Assembly: GCA_025963675.1 (NCBI GenBank)
Contig: JAOQAJ010000062.1
Span: 1-32,510, forward strand
Direction: 5' to 3'
DNA: 32,510 nt
DNA from: Segetibacter sp.
GTDB taxonomy: Bacteria; Bacteroidota; Bacteroidia; Chitinophagales; Chitinophagaceae
In this document: positions 1 to 7,307 of the stretch, piece after piece
Position numbering within the stretch: the first letter of the stretch is position 1
Layout: each line of letters begins with the position of its first letter
Notes under the pieces: generated by a model
Database searches by the model: none
Told to the model about the DNA's origin: nothing
The model's input: only the letters and a program-made list of their open reading frames with translations
Made by a program: the position numbers and the translations under genes

Positions 1-102
1 TATCCTGCTTCAGCCTTCGTACGATGCGAACATTTTGTTCTTGCAATTCCGCTTTAGAATATTTTCTTTTTTGCTTACCCAAAAAAGAAACAAAAAATGG
101 CA

Positions 103-130
103 GCCGAAAACGAAACAGCCCGTTTTCGGC
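103..130. other. Perfect 10-bp hairpin in the leading intergenic stretch
   Basis: GCCGAAAACG at 103-112 pairs perfectly with CGTTTTCGGC at 121-130 around an 8-base loop. Read on the minus strand it is followed by a T-rich run (bases 99 down to 80), so it has the shape of a terminator for a minus-strand transcript. However, no minus-strand gene in this window ends near it. The rest of 1-241 shows no convincing gene. Bases 147-195 loosely resemble the CTTTGTAC / GGAGC repeat seen near 21.4 kb. Confidence 0.45.
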
Positions 131-241
131 AAGGGTATTTCAATTTAGCTTTCGTACTACTGTGGTGAAGAACAGCGGAGCCTTGATGCCTTAATTATTC
201 TTCATCGATACGTTTAAACTCAGGAATAATCATTTTGACCA

Positions 242-802
242 ATGAACGAACAACATAACCCGTGGACTGTTTTAAATGAAAAAGCAGTTTATGACAACCC
301 GTGGATCTCTCTCTCAGAATACGATGTACTAAATCCAGCCGGAGGAAAAGGGATTTACGGCAAAGTGCATTTTAAGAATAATGCGATAGGAATAATTGTC
401 TTGGATGAAGAGTTGAATACCTATTTGGTAGGTCAATATCGCTTTCCATTAAACAAGTATAGCTGGGAAATACCTGAAGGTGGCGGACCATTGGGAATAG
501 ACCCATTAGAGTCTGCTAAACGTGAATTGAAAGAGGAAACAGGGCTTGTTGCAGAAGAGTGGACAAAACTTTTAGACCTGCATTTATCAAATTCTGTAAC
601 CGACGAATATGGCAGCGTTTTCCTGGCAAGAAGTTTAAGACAGGAAGAAGCGATGCCCGAAGAAACTGAACAATTGGTTGTAAAGAAAGTTCCTTTCGAA
701 GAAGCTTACCAAATGGTTGAAAATGGAATTATTACAGATACATTGGCAGTTACTGCAATTTTAAAAGTCAAATTATTATTGTTGCAAGGAAAACTGTCAT
801 AA
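242..802 (+). CDS. Nudix hydrolase, ADP-ribose pyrophosphatase-like
   Basis: This is a 186-residue Nudix protein. Members of this group hydrolyse nucleoside diphosphates linked to another moiety, such as ADP-ribose, in the cytoplasm. The Nudix helix is clear around residues 80-103: a glycine-rich EIPEGGG stretch, then REL-x-EETGL, which supplies the metal-binding glutamates. The first acidic position of the textbook box is not acidic here, which is usual for the GGGP-type subgroup. VGQYRFP just before the box is the conserved strand of ADP-ribose pyrophosphatases. The length fits the family. The ATG at 242 is the only reasonable start and lacks a Shine-Dalgarno sequence. It converges on etfA, leaving only 27 bases between the two stops. 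The exact substrate cannot be told from sequence. Confidence 0.85.
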   Translation: MNEQHNPWTVLNEKAVYDNPWISLSEYDVLNPAGGKGIYGKVHFKNNAIGIIVLDEELNTYLVGQYRFPLNKYSWEIPEGGGPLGIDPLESAKRELKEETGLVAEEWTKLLDLHLSNSVTDEYGSVFLARSLRQEEAMPEETEQLVVKKVPFEEAYQMVENGIITDTLAVTAILKVKLLLLQGKLS

Positions 803-829
803 AACATGCATTCCTGTTTTGCTTTGTAA

Positions 830-1789
830 TTAAGCCCCTTTCAACTTCTTAACTTCTTCGGTAAATTTTGGTAAAACTTCAAAAACGTCGCCTACCACGC
901 CATAATCAGCAGCTTTGAAAAAAGGCGCTTCAGCGTCTTTGTTTATTACAACAATAACTTTGCTTCTGTTAACGCCGGCCAGGTGTTGAATAGCGCCTGA
1001 AATACCAGCAGCAACATACAAGTTCGGTGCAATAGCAATACCGGTTTGACCCACGTGCTCATGGTGTGGTCTCCAACCAGCATCAGCAACCGGGCGGCTA
1101 CAAGCCAGGGCTGCATCTAAAGCATGCGCAAGGTCTTCGACTATTCCCCAATTTTCAGGACCTTTCAAGCCACGCCCGCCGCTTACTACACGGGTCGCTT
1201 CCGTTAATGGAATTTCACCCTTCACTTTTTCGGTTGCGGTAACTTTTACTTTAGGAGCGTCAACGTTTACATTCAATTGCACAACCTCGGCCATGCCTTC
1301 ACCGGCTACGGCTTTATAAGCGTTCATGTTTAGAGAAATGATTTTAATGTCTGTGTTCAGAGAGACATTGGCAAAAGCCTTTCCACTGAACACAACTTTT
1401 TTAACCACGAAACCATTTGTTGTATCAGGTAAACTAACCGCTGCCGGAACCATTGCTGCTTTTAAACGGGCGGATAATCTGCCGGCAATTGCCCGGCCGG
1501 TGTTATTATGAGGAAGCACAAGAACTTTTGCCTCGGTGGATTTTACTGCATCGGCTATCACTCTTGTGTATAGTTGCGCATCTAAAACATTCAAACTTTC
1601 GTTTGCAGCATGATGCACTTTTTTTATACCATATTTCCCTAGAGCCGAAAGGTCGGCTGACACAGTGCCAAGCACGACGGCTTCAGCTGTTGTTCCCAAC
1701 TGTTCTGCTACTTTGGCTCCGTAGGAGAGGGCTTCAAAAGCAGTTTTTTTAAATTGACCATCTGTTTGGTCTGCTAATATTAAAACCAT
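830..1789 (-). CDS. etfA: Electron transfer flavoprotein subunit alpha
   Basis: This is the alpha subunit (319 residues, the family's usual length) of the heterodimeric flavoprotein that takes electrons from acyl-CoA and related dehydrogenases and passes them to the quinone pool. The N-terminal half is the nucleotide-binding-like ETF fold. The C-terminal FAD domain begins near residue 203 with SGGRGLKGPENW and continues with SRPVADAGW (231-239), VGQTG (247-251) and GISGAIQHLAG (262-272), all of which contact FAD in known structures. It lies downstream of etfB on the same strand, separated by 187 bases that hold two kinds of short repeat. The order etfB then etfA suggests one operon. Nothing looks broken. 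Confidence 0.95.
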   Translation of the reverse strand: MVLILADQTDGQFKKTAFEALSYGAKVAEQLGTTAEAVVLGTVSADLSALGKYGIKKVHHAANESLNVLDAQLYTRVIADAVKSTEAKVLVLPHNNTGRAIAGRLSARLKAAMVPAAVSLPDTTNGFVVKKVVFSGKAFANVSLNTDIKIISLNMNAYKAVAGEGMAEVVQLNVNVDAPKVKVTATEKVKGEIPLTEATRVVSGGRGLKGPENWGIVEDLAHALDAALACSRPVADAGWRPHHEHVGQTGIAIAPNLYVAAGISGAIQHLAGVNRSKVIVVINKDAEAPFFKAADYGVVGDVFEVLPKFTEEVKKLKGA

Positions 1790-1794
1790 AACAC

Positions 1795-1826
1795 AATTTG
1801 AAAATTAGGTAATTTGAAAATGAATT
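1795..1826. repeat. Two-unit tandem repeat, 16-bp period
   Basis: AATTTGAAAATTAGGT (1795-1810) is followed directly by AATTTGAAAATGAATT (1811-1826), sharing the first eleven bases and a following A. It sits just upstream of the etfA start in the etfB-etfA spacer. Short AATTTGAAAAT phrases of this type are, as far as I know, common between genes in this phylum. A function is not evident. Confidence 0.6.
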
Positions 1827-1867
1827 GGGGTGGTGCTTCAACACGTTGAACAAAAAACTACAAGTAT

Positions 1868-1887
1868 AAGTGAGTGACACAACGATG
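1868..1887 (+). repeat. Dispersed 20-bp repeat, copy A
   Basis: AAGTGAGTGACACAACGATG lies in the spacer between etfB and etfA. An inverted copy differing at one base occurs at 3240-3259. The two copies flank etfB and the TPR gene in opposite orientation. Confidence 0.65.
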
Positions 1888-1976
1888 TCGAATAGAATTC
1901 AAAATGTTCGTCCCAAAAAGACCTTCACTCGCCAACTCGATACATAGAACTCGAAAACTCAAAACAAACTAACCCG

Positions 1977-2723
1977 CTATATCACTTTCGCTTCCTCGTG
2001 TAGCAATCTAACCAGTTCTGCCATGTTATCCGGGCTGATCATTTTCACGCCTGCTTTCGCAGGTGGAAGTTCAAAACTGTTAATGCCCGTTAGTTCATCA
2101 GCCTCTATAGGTTCAACCACTTTTAGAGGTTTTGTACGAGCCGACATGATCCCCCGCATGTTCGGAATCCTCGCTTCAGCCATTCCTTTCTGACAACTAA
2201 CCACTATAGGAAGCGATACTTCGTTTACCTCTTCGCCGCCTTCAATTTCGCGCGTTACAGTTGCTGTAGATCCTTGTACGTCAAATTTTGTTGCTAATGA
2301 AATATAAGGCAGGTCGAGTAATTCAGAAACCATTGCTCCTATAGATGAACCATTGTAATCGATCGTTTCCTTGCCTGTAAAAATCAAATCGTAACCGCCG
2401 TTTTTTGCTACTTCAGCAATTTGAGATGCTACATAAAAACTGTCCTGCAGTTTAGTTGTATTGATGCGAATTGCTTCATCTCCACCTAATGCAAGCGCCT
2501 TACGAATAATAGGTTCGGCGTCAGCACCTCCTACCATCACCAAATGCAAAATAGTTGATGGATCTTTTTCTTTTAATTCAATCGCCCGTACCAATGCATA
2601 CCATTCATCATAAGGGTTTATGATCCACTGAACTCCCGTTTCTTCAAATTGCGTATTACCGTTTTTGAAGGCTATTTTTGCGGTAGTATCAGGTGTTTTG
2701 CTAATGCAAACTAATATTTTCAT
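1977..2723 (-). CDS. etfB: Electron transfer flavoprotein subunit beta
   Basis: This is the beta subunit (248 residues, normal length) that pairs with the etfA product to carry electrons from flavin dehydrogenases of fatty-acid and amino-acid oxidation. The N-terminus ILVCISKTPDTT is typical. The GKETIDYNGSSIGAMVSELL segment (about residues 117-136) matches the conserved ETF-beta signature region, and EGGEE and KGMAEARIPNMRGIM follow in the usual order. It is the first gene of the etfB-etfA pair. A TPR gene diverges from it across a 100-base AT-rich spacer that must hold both promoters. No anomalies are visible. Confidence 0.95.
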   Translation of the reverse strand: MKILVCISKTPDTTAKIAFKNGNTQFEETGVQWIINPYDEWYALVRAIELKEKDPSTILHLVMVGGADAEPIIRKALALGGDEAIRINTTKLQDSFYVASQIAEVAKNGGYDLIFTGKETIDYNGSSIGAMVSELLDLPYISLATKFDVQGSTATVTREIEGGEEVNEVSLPIVVSCQKGMAEARIPNMRGIMSARTKPLKVVEPIEADELTGINSFELPPAKAGVKMISPDNMAELVRLLHEEAKVI

Positions 2724-2823
2724 GCAAACACATTTTGGTAAAGTTGTTTATGCAACTAATATATACAAATATAAGTGAGCTTTATTTTTCAGGAAGCTTT
2801 TAAAGAAATTATTTTAAAATTTT

Positions 2824-3138
2824 ATGGACAGGATAAATAAACTGCAGGAATACTTAAAAGCTTCTCCAACCGACAGTTTTCTGCGTCATGCTTTGGCGCT
2901 CGAGTTTATAAAAATCGGTAATGATACCGAAGCGAGAAAATTGTTTGAAGACATTCTGCAACATGAACCTACCTACGTGGGATCGTATTATCATCTTGCA
3001 AAGTTGTTGGAGCGAACCGGGGATAACGAGCTTGCAATAAAGTGGTATGAAAAAGGGATGGCTGCCGCAAAGGAAGCTGGTGACCAGCATAGCTACAACG
3101 AATTGCAGGCGTCGTACGAAGATTTGGTGGAGCCGTAA
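2824..3138 (+). CDS. Small tetratricopeptide-repeat protein
   Basis: A 104-residue cytoplasmic protein made almost entirely of about two and a half TPR units. The helix pairs PTDSFLRHALALEFIKIGN and PTYVGSYYHLAKLLERTGD show the W/L-G-Y-A-x-P spacing typical of TPRs, with paired Y/H-ALA positions. TPRs bind other proteins, and the partner is unknown. There is no signal peptide. It is divergent from etfB, and a good terminator follows directly after its stop. It appears monocistronic. Confidence 0.8.
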   Translation: MDRINKLQEYLKASPTDSFLRHALALEFIKIGNDTEARKLFEDILQHEPTYVGSYYHLAKLLERTGDNELAIKWYEKGMAAAKEAGDQHSYNELQASYEDLVEP

Positions 3139-3144
3139 ATCGGT

Positions 3145-3173
3145 AAAGCCCTAAATCTCTGAAGGGACTTTTT
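3145..3173 (+). terminator. Rho-independent terminator after the TPR gene
   Basis: AAAGCCCT pairs with AGGGACTTT (one bulged A) around a 10-base loop, then runs into TTTTT. It starts seven bases after the TPR stop codon. Confidence 0.75.
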
Positions 3174-3239
3174 CATGTCTTGCTTGATGCCGGAGTGTTT
3201 TTTTAAGATTTTTGGGGCCAGCTTTAAAACAACATGTAG

Positions 3240-3259
3240 CATTGTTGTGTCACTCACTT
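3240..3259 (-). repeat. Dispersed 20-bp repeat, copy B (inverted)
   Basis: The reverse complement of this stretch matches the copy at 1868-1887 at 19 of 20 bases. It lies in the roughly 450-base stretch before glnS, which otherwise holds only a 45-codon ORF. Confidence 0.65.
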
Positions 3260-3370
3260 TTACGGCAAATCTTTATTGAGATGTGGTCTCAGCAATGGCA
3301 AAAGATTTACTGAGCCATACTTATTACCAGGGACTCAATAGTGGTAAATATTTTCAGATTTGTTATCCTT

Positions 3371-3508
3371 ATGATCAAAAGATCTGTTTGCTTTTTTGTG
3401 GCTACCACTTTAGCAACCATCGCCAGTGCCTGTAATTTTATTGCTTTCATATTGTCATATTTTCTGCAAAAGAATTACATCGACAAGTGCCTGGAAAGGC
3501 AAAAATGA
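3371..3508 (+). CDS. Short ORF, possible truncated membrane peptide
   Basis: A 45-codon ORF starting ATG-ATC-AAA-AGA. It encodes a basic start, one hydrophobic helix (residues 6-33) and the segment YFLQKNYIDKCLERQK. The helix followed by a (N/Q)K-(D/N)-YI-x-K-x-L block resembles the start of a group of small Bacteroidota proteins that normally continue into a Cys-rich tail. Here it stops right at the first cysteine, and residues like KGK appear in the next frame just before the stop. It may therefore be a truncated or frameshifted copy. This rests on recall of the family, with no search done. Confidence 0.35.
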   Translation: MIKRSVCFFVATTLATIASACNFIAFILSYFLQKNYIDKCLERQK

Positions 3509-3620
3509 GGAGCGGAATTGAAATATGTGATTGAGCATCACATGTTCAATCTCAATTGTAACTTTTTGTTTTTTACAAATGGAAAGTCAAATTCGTAAAT
3601 TCGCAGCCAATACGTGTATA

Positions 3621-5306
3621 ATGAATGTAGAAAAAATAAAGACTGAAGAAAAGAGCCTGAACTTTCTTGAAGAGATAGTGGAAGAGGATTTGGCTGCGGG
3701 AAGATACAGTAGTATAGTCACCCGCTTTCCTCCTGAGCCTAATGGTTATTTACATATTGGTCATGCAAAAAGCATCTGCTTAAATTTTGGACTTGCCCTT
3801 AAATATGGCGGAAAAACGAACCTCCGTTTTGATGACACAAACCCTGTAAAAGAAGATGTTGAATACGTTGATAGTATAAAAGAAGATGTAAAATGGCTTG
3901 GCTTTGAATGGGCGCAGGAATTATACGCCTCAGATTATTTTGAGCAGTTGTATTCGTTTGCGATCGACCTTATAAAAAAAGGTCTTGCTTACGTTGATGA
4001 TAGCACTCCTGAAGAAATTGCTGCTCAAAAAGGCACTCCAACAGAGCCAGGAAAAGGCAACGAATACCGTAACAGAAGTGTAGCCGAGAACCTGGATTTA
4101 TTTGCCCGAATGAGAGCAGGTGAGTTTAAAGATGGTGATAAAGTCTTGCGTGCTAAAATAGATTTAGCGAGTCCTAATATGCAGATGCGCGATCCTCTAA
4201 TGTATCGTATTAAACATGCCCATCATCATAGAACCGGTGACGCCTGGTGCATTTACCCCATGTATGACTTTGCACATGGTCAAAGCGATAGCATCGAAAA
4301 TGTGACACATTCTATCTGTACACTTGAATTCATACCTCATCGCGAGTTGTACGATTGGTTTATTGAAAAGCTTCACATATTCCCTAGTCATCAATATGAG
4401 TTTTCAAGATTGAATATGACGTACACGGTCATGAGCAAGCGCAAACTTTTGCAACTGGTAGAAGAGAAGTTGGTAGATGGATGGAATGACCCAAGAATGC
4501 CAACCATTGCAGGGTTTAGAAGAAGAGGCTACACACCGGAAAGCATTCGTTTGTTTTGCGATAAGATCGGCGTTCAAAAAAGGGAAAACCTGATAGACTT
4601 AAGCTTGCTTGAGTTTTGCGTAAGAGAAGACTTGAATAAAAACGCGACCCGCCGAATGGCTGTATTAGATCCTATAAAACTTGTTATTACAAATTATCCG
4701 GAAGGACAAGTTGAAGAATTGATTGGTGAAAATAACCCGGAAGCCGAAGATGGCGGAGGCAGTCGTACCATTCCTTTTTCAAAGGAGTTATGGATAGAAA
4801 GAGAAGATTTTATGGAAGAGCCGCCAAAGAAATTTTTTCGACTGGGTGTTGGATTAACTGTTCGATTGAAATATGCTTATATAGTTAAATGCACAGGCTT
4901 TAAAAAGGATGAAGCTGGCAATGTAATAGAGGTTTATGCTGATTATATTCCGGAAAGCAGGAGTGGAAGTGATACCAGTGGAATTAATGTAAAAGGAACC
5001 ATTCATTGGGTGAATGTTCAAAATGCTTTAACGGCTGAAGTGCGGTTATACGATCGATTGTTTAGGGTTGAAAATCCTTCAAATGAAGAAGGCGATTTTA
5101 AAGAATATATTAATCCCGATAGTTTACATGTTTTGCCAAATGTTTTTATTGAGCCAGCACTAGGCAAGGCTATTGCTGGTGAGCCGTACCAGTTTTTGAG
5201 AAAAGGATATTTCACTTTAGACCAAAATAGCAGCGAAGACCAACTTGTTTTTAATCGCACTGTTGGTTTAAAAGATACCTGGGCAAAAGAAGCGAAGAAA
5301 GGTTGA
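3621..5306 (+). CDS. glnS: Glutaminyl-tRNA synthetase
   Basis: Class I aminoacyl-tRNA synthetase that charges tRNA-Gln with glutamine in the cytoplasm, using ATP. Counting from the ATG at 3621 the protein has 561 residues, the usual size. The HIGH signature is [15 protein letters not shown] (HIGH at 45-48), and the KMSKS-type loop is VMSKRKL (270-276). LRFDDTNP and RMRDPLMYR-like segments mark a GlnRS rather than a discriminating GluRS. The C-terminal part (from about 340) is the beta-barrel anticodon-binding region. The frame is open upstream to 3531, but those 30 residues are Cys/Phe-rich and unlike the family, so the start at [12 protein letters not shown] is preferred. Having glnS suggests the organism need not make Gln-tRNA by transamidation. 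Confidence 0.95.
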   Translation: MNVEKIKTEEKSLNFLEEIVEEDLAAGRYSSIVTRFPPEPNGYLHIGHAKSICLNFGLALKYGGKTNLRFDDTNPVKEDVEYVDSIKEDVKWLGFEWAQELYASDYFEQLYSFAIDLIKKGLAYVDDSTPEEIAAQKGTPTEPGKGNEYRNRSVAENLDLFARMRAGEFKDGDKVLRAKIDLASPNMQMRDPLMYRIKHAHHHRTGDAWCIYPMYDFAHGQSDSIENVTHSICTLEFIPHRELYDWFIEKLHIFPSHQYEFSRLNMTYTVMSKRKLLQLVEEKLVDGWNDPRMPTIAGFRRRGYTPESIRLFCDKIGVQKRENLIDLSLLEFCVREDLNKNATRRMAVLDPIKLVITNYPEGQVEELIGENNPEAEDGGGSRTIPFSKELWIEREDFMEEPPKKFFRLGVGLTVRLKYAYIVKCTGFKKDEAGNVIEVYADYIPESRSGSDTSGINVKGTIHWVNVQNALTAEVRLYDRLFRVENPSNEEGDFKEYINPDSLHVLPNVFIEPALGKAIAGEPYQFLRKGYFTLDQNSSEDQLVFNRTVGLKDTWAKEAKKG

Positions 5307-5367
5307 GGATATAAGAAAGTCACATTTGATAAAATTGAGTAATTTAGTTTGATTAACTAAACGGTCT

Positions 5368-5634
5368 ATGGTAGTTTCGGAAATAAAACTATACGAGTTA
5401 CTGAAAGCGAAGATTGGAGAAAGTGAAGCGGAGGCTTTTATTCAAATTTTAGAAAATAAGGTAGAAACACGTTTAAATGAAAAAACTTCTGTTTTTGCTA
5501 CAAAAGAAGATTTAGCAAAGACAGAAGGCAAGTTGTTAAGTACAATAAGTGAAGCTAAAGTTGACATTATTAAATGGATGGTCGCAACAGCTACTGCGAT
5601 TGTAGGCACAGTTGCATTGATGAAATTAAGTTAA
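5368..5634 (+). CDS. Small coiled-coil membrane protein (DUF1640-like)
   Basis: An 88-residue protein with a charged N-terminal helix (IKLYELLKAKIGESEAEAF), a heptad-rich middle containing FATKEDLAKTEGKL, and a single C-terminal membrane helix from about residue 70 (WMVATATAIVGTVALM). This layout, with the ATKEDL phrase before the helix, matches the short CCDC90/DUF1640-type proteins found next to many unrelated genes. It is probably anchored in the inner membrane with its coiled coil in the cytoplasm. The molecular role is unknown. It follows glnS by 61 bases on the same strand and is closed by a strong terminator. Confidence 0.7.
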   Translation: MVVSEIKLYELLKAKIGESEAEAFIQILENKVETRLNEKTSVFATKEDLAKTEGKLLSTISEAKVDIIKWMVATATAIVGTVALMKLS

Positions 5635-5650
5635 TTTAAACATACTCATA

Positions 5651-5690
5651 AAAGCCCTTCTGCTTCAAAACAGAAGGGCTTTATTTTATT
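5651..5690 (+). terminator. Strong rho-independent terminator directly before tilS
   Basis: AAAGCCCTTCTG pairs perfectly (12 bp) with CAGAAGGGCTTT around CTTCAAAA, followed by a T-rich tail. The tail ends one base before the tilS start codon, so the hairpin occupies the tilS ribosome-binding region. Confidence 0.9.
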
Positions 5691-5691
5691 T

Positions 5692-7104
5692 ATGAACTTG
5701 CAAGAACGATTTATTCAGCACCTTAAGCAATTTCCTTTTATTCAAAAAAAGGATAAACAATTAATTGCTGTAAGCGGCGGAGTTGATAGTGTGGTTTTAT
5801 GTGATTTGATGTTTAAAGCAGGATATGACTTTGTTATAGCACACTGCAATTTTCAGCTAAGGGGTGATGAAAGCGAAAGAGATGAGGCATTTGTTAGAAG
5901 CCTCGGAGAAAAGTATGGCAAAGAAGTGCTGGTTAAAAAATTTGAAACAGAAAAGTATGCGACTGGAAATAAAGTGTCAATACAAGTAGCTGCAAGGGAA
6001 CTGCGTTACGACTGGTTTCAGTCAATTGTAAATGGGCAAAGTTCAATTGCCAATGAGAGTGCTATTGAAGACCTAAACCCTGAAACTTTAAACCCGAAAC
6101 CCAAAGCCGATCACATTAAATACATCCTGGCTGCTCATCATGCAAACGACAATATTGAGACGATTTTAATGAATCTGTTTAAAGGAACAGGAATATCAGG
6201 GCTGCATGGAATTCTACCAGTTCAGGGAAAGCTATTCAGACCACTTTTGTTTGCAAAAAAAGAGGAGCTGGTGGAGTATGCACAGCAACACAAACTGGAT
6301 TTTGTTGAAGACAGTTCCAATCTTTCTGACAAATACACCCGAAACTTTTTTCGTCACCAGTTGTTTCCGTTGCTTAAAGAGATCTATCCAAATGTGGAGG
6401 ATAACCTGCAGAAAAACATCTTACGTTTTGTGGAAGCTGAAGAACTTTACAAACAATCAGTAGAACAACACAAAAAGAAACTGCTTGAATTTAAAGGCAA
6501 TGAAGTGCATATTCCTGTTTTAAGGCTGCAGAAGTCATCCCCTGTTGCTACGATTATTTATGAGATCATTAAAGACTTTGGTTTTACTTCCAACCAGGTT
6601 GCCGATGTTCGTGGATTACTTGAAAGTGAGACGGGAAAGTATGTTTCATCCTCATCTTACCGAATTATTAAAAACAGGAAATGGCTCATTATTTCTCCAA
6701 TACAATCTTTGGATGCTTTAAATATTGTAATTGAAGAAGCCGATAACAAAGTAGCATTTGAAGGTGGAGAATTGAGACTTGAAACAATTAATGCTTCCGG
6801 TTCTCTCCAAATTTCACCCGATGCAGATATCGCATTCGCCGGGCTTGATGCAATCACTTTTCCGCTTCTTTTGAGAAAGTGGAAACAGGGCGATTATTTC
6901 TATCCATTAGGGATGAAAAAGAAAAAAAAGCTTAGTCGTTTCTTCACTGATCAGAAGCTATCAAAAACTGAAAAGGAAAAAGTTTGGGTTGTAGAAATGA
7001 ACAAAAAAATTGTTTGGATAGTAGGTCATAGAATAGATGACCGGTTCAAAATTCTTCCTTCAACGAAAAATGTTTTAAAAATAGCCTTTCTGAGAAAACA
7101 GTAG
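5692..7104 (+). CDS. tilS: tRNA(Ile)-lysidine synthase
   Basis: It converts the wobble cytidine of the CAU tRNA-Ile to lysidine, using ATP and lysine, so the tRNA reads AUA codons. It is essential in nearly all bacteria. The PP-loop SGGVDS is at residues 28-33, followed by HCNFQLRGDES and the AAHHANDNIET block (near 147-157). SNLSDKYTRNFFRHQLFPLL is the family signature beyond it, and residues from about 380 form the C-terminal TilS domain. The 470-residue length is a little long. About 28 residues (110-138), between RYDWFQ and YILAAHH, look like an insert made of repeated DNA phrases. The ATG at 5692 follows a terminator hairpin with almost no leader, so its promoter and ribosome entry are unclear. 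Confidence 0.93.
   Translation: MNLQERFIQHLKQFPFIQKKDKQLIAVSGGVDSVVLCDLMFKAGYDFVIAHCNFQLRGDESERDEAFVRSLGEKYGKEVLVKKFETEKYATGNKVSIQVAARELRYDWFQSIVNGQSSIANESAIEDLNPETLNPKPKADHIKYILAAHHANDNIETILMNLFKGTGISGLHGILPVQGKLFRPLLFAKKEELVEYAQQHKLDFVEDSSNLSDKYTRNFFRHQLFPLLKEIYPNVEDNLQKNILRFVEAEELYKQSVEQHKKKLLEFKGNEVHIPVLRLQKSSPVATIIYEIIKDFGFTSNQVADVRGLLESETGKYVSSSSYRIIKNRKWLIISPIQSLDALNIVIEEADNKVAFEGGELRLETINASGSLQISPDADIAFAGLDAITFPLLLRKWKQGDYFYPLGMKKKKKLSRFFTDQKLSKTEKEKVWVVEMNKKIVWIVGHRIDDRFKILPSTKNVLKIAFLRKQ
6021..6105. repeat. Phrase-repeat insert inside tilS, in frame
   Basis: Two imperfect 20-base units, each with TCAATTG-x-xAATG (from 6022 and 6043), are followed by an AAACCCTGAAAC / AAACCCGAAACCC tract (6074-6103). 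The insert is translated as polar, low-complexity residues (NGQSSIANES, then NPETLNPKPK). It sits in a loop where TilS proteins normally have only a few residues. Confidence 0.6.
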
Positions 7105-7234
7105 AGTACGGTAACTGGTGAATAGGCATTGCCCTCATCTTTTTCAATGCAATTACGGTCAATACAATCTGTAATTTAATGACCTGGCTCCCTTATCTGT
7201 TTACTCCCGTAATAAGTTGTAGAACTTCTCTTGT

Positions 7235-7257
7235 AAATTGTTGTGGTACAATTTTTT
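7235..7257 (+). terminator. Weak AT-rich hairpin downstream of tilS
   Basis: AAATTGT (7235-7241) pairs with ACAATTT (7248-7254) around TGTGGT, then a short T-run follows. It could end tilS transcripts or lie in the leader of the carbamoyltransferase gene 50 bases on. The stem is weak. Confidence 0.3.
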
Positions 7258-7307
7258 ATAATATAAACCGACACATTTACACATAAAATCTAAACTTTTT
7301 CTTGCTT

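Noticed and set aside
3531-3620. Upstream extension of glnS by 30 codons
   Set aside because: The residues are unlike GlnRS N-termini. The ATG at 3621 gives the normal length.
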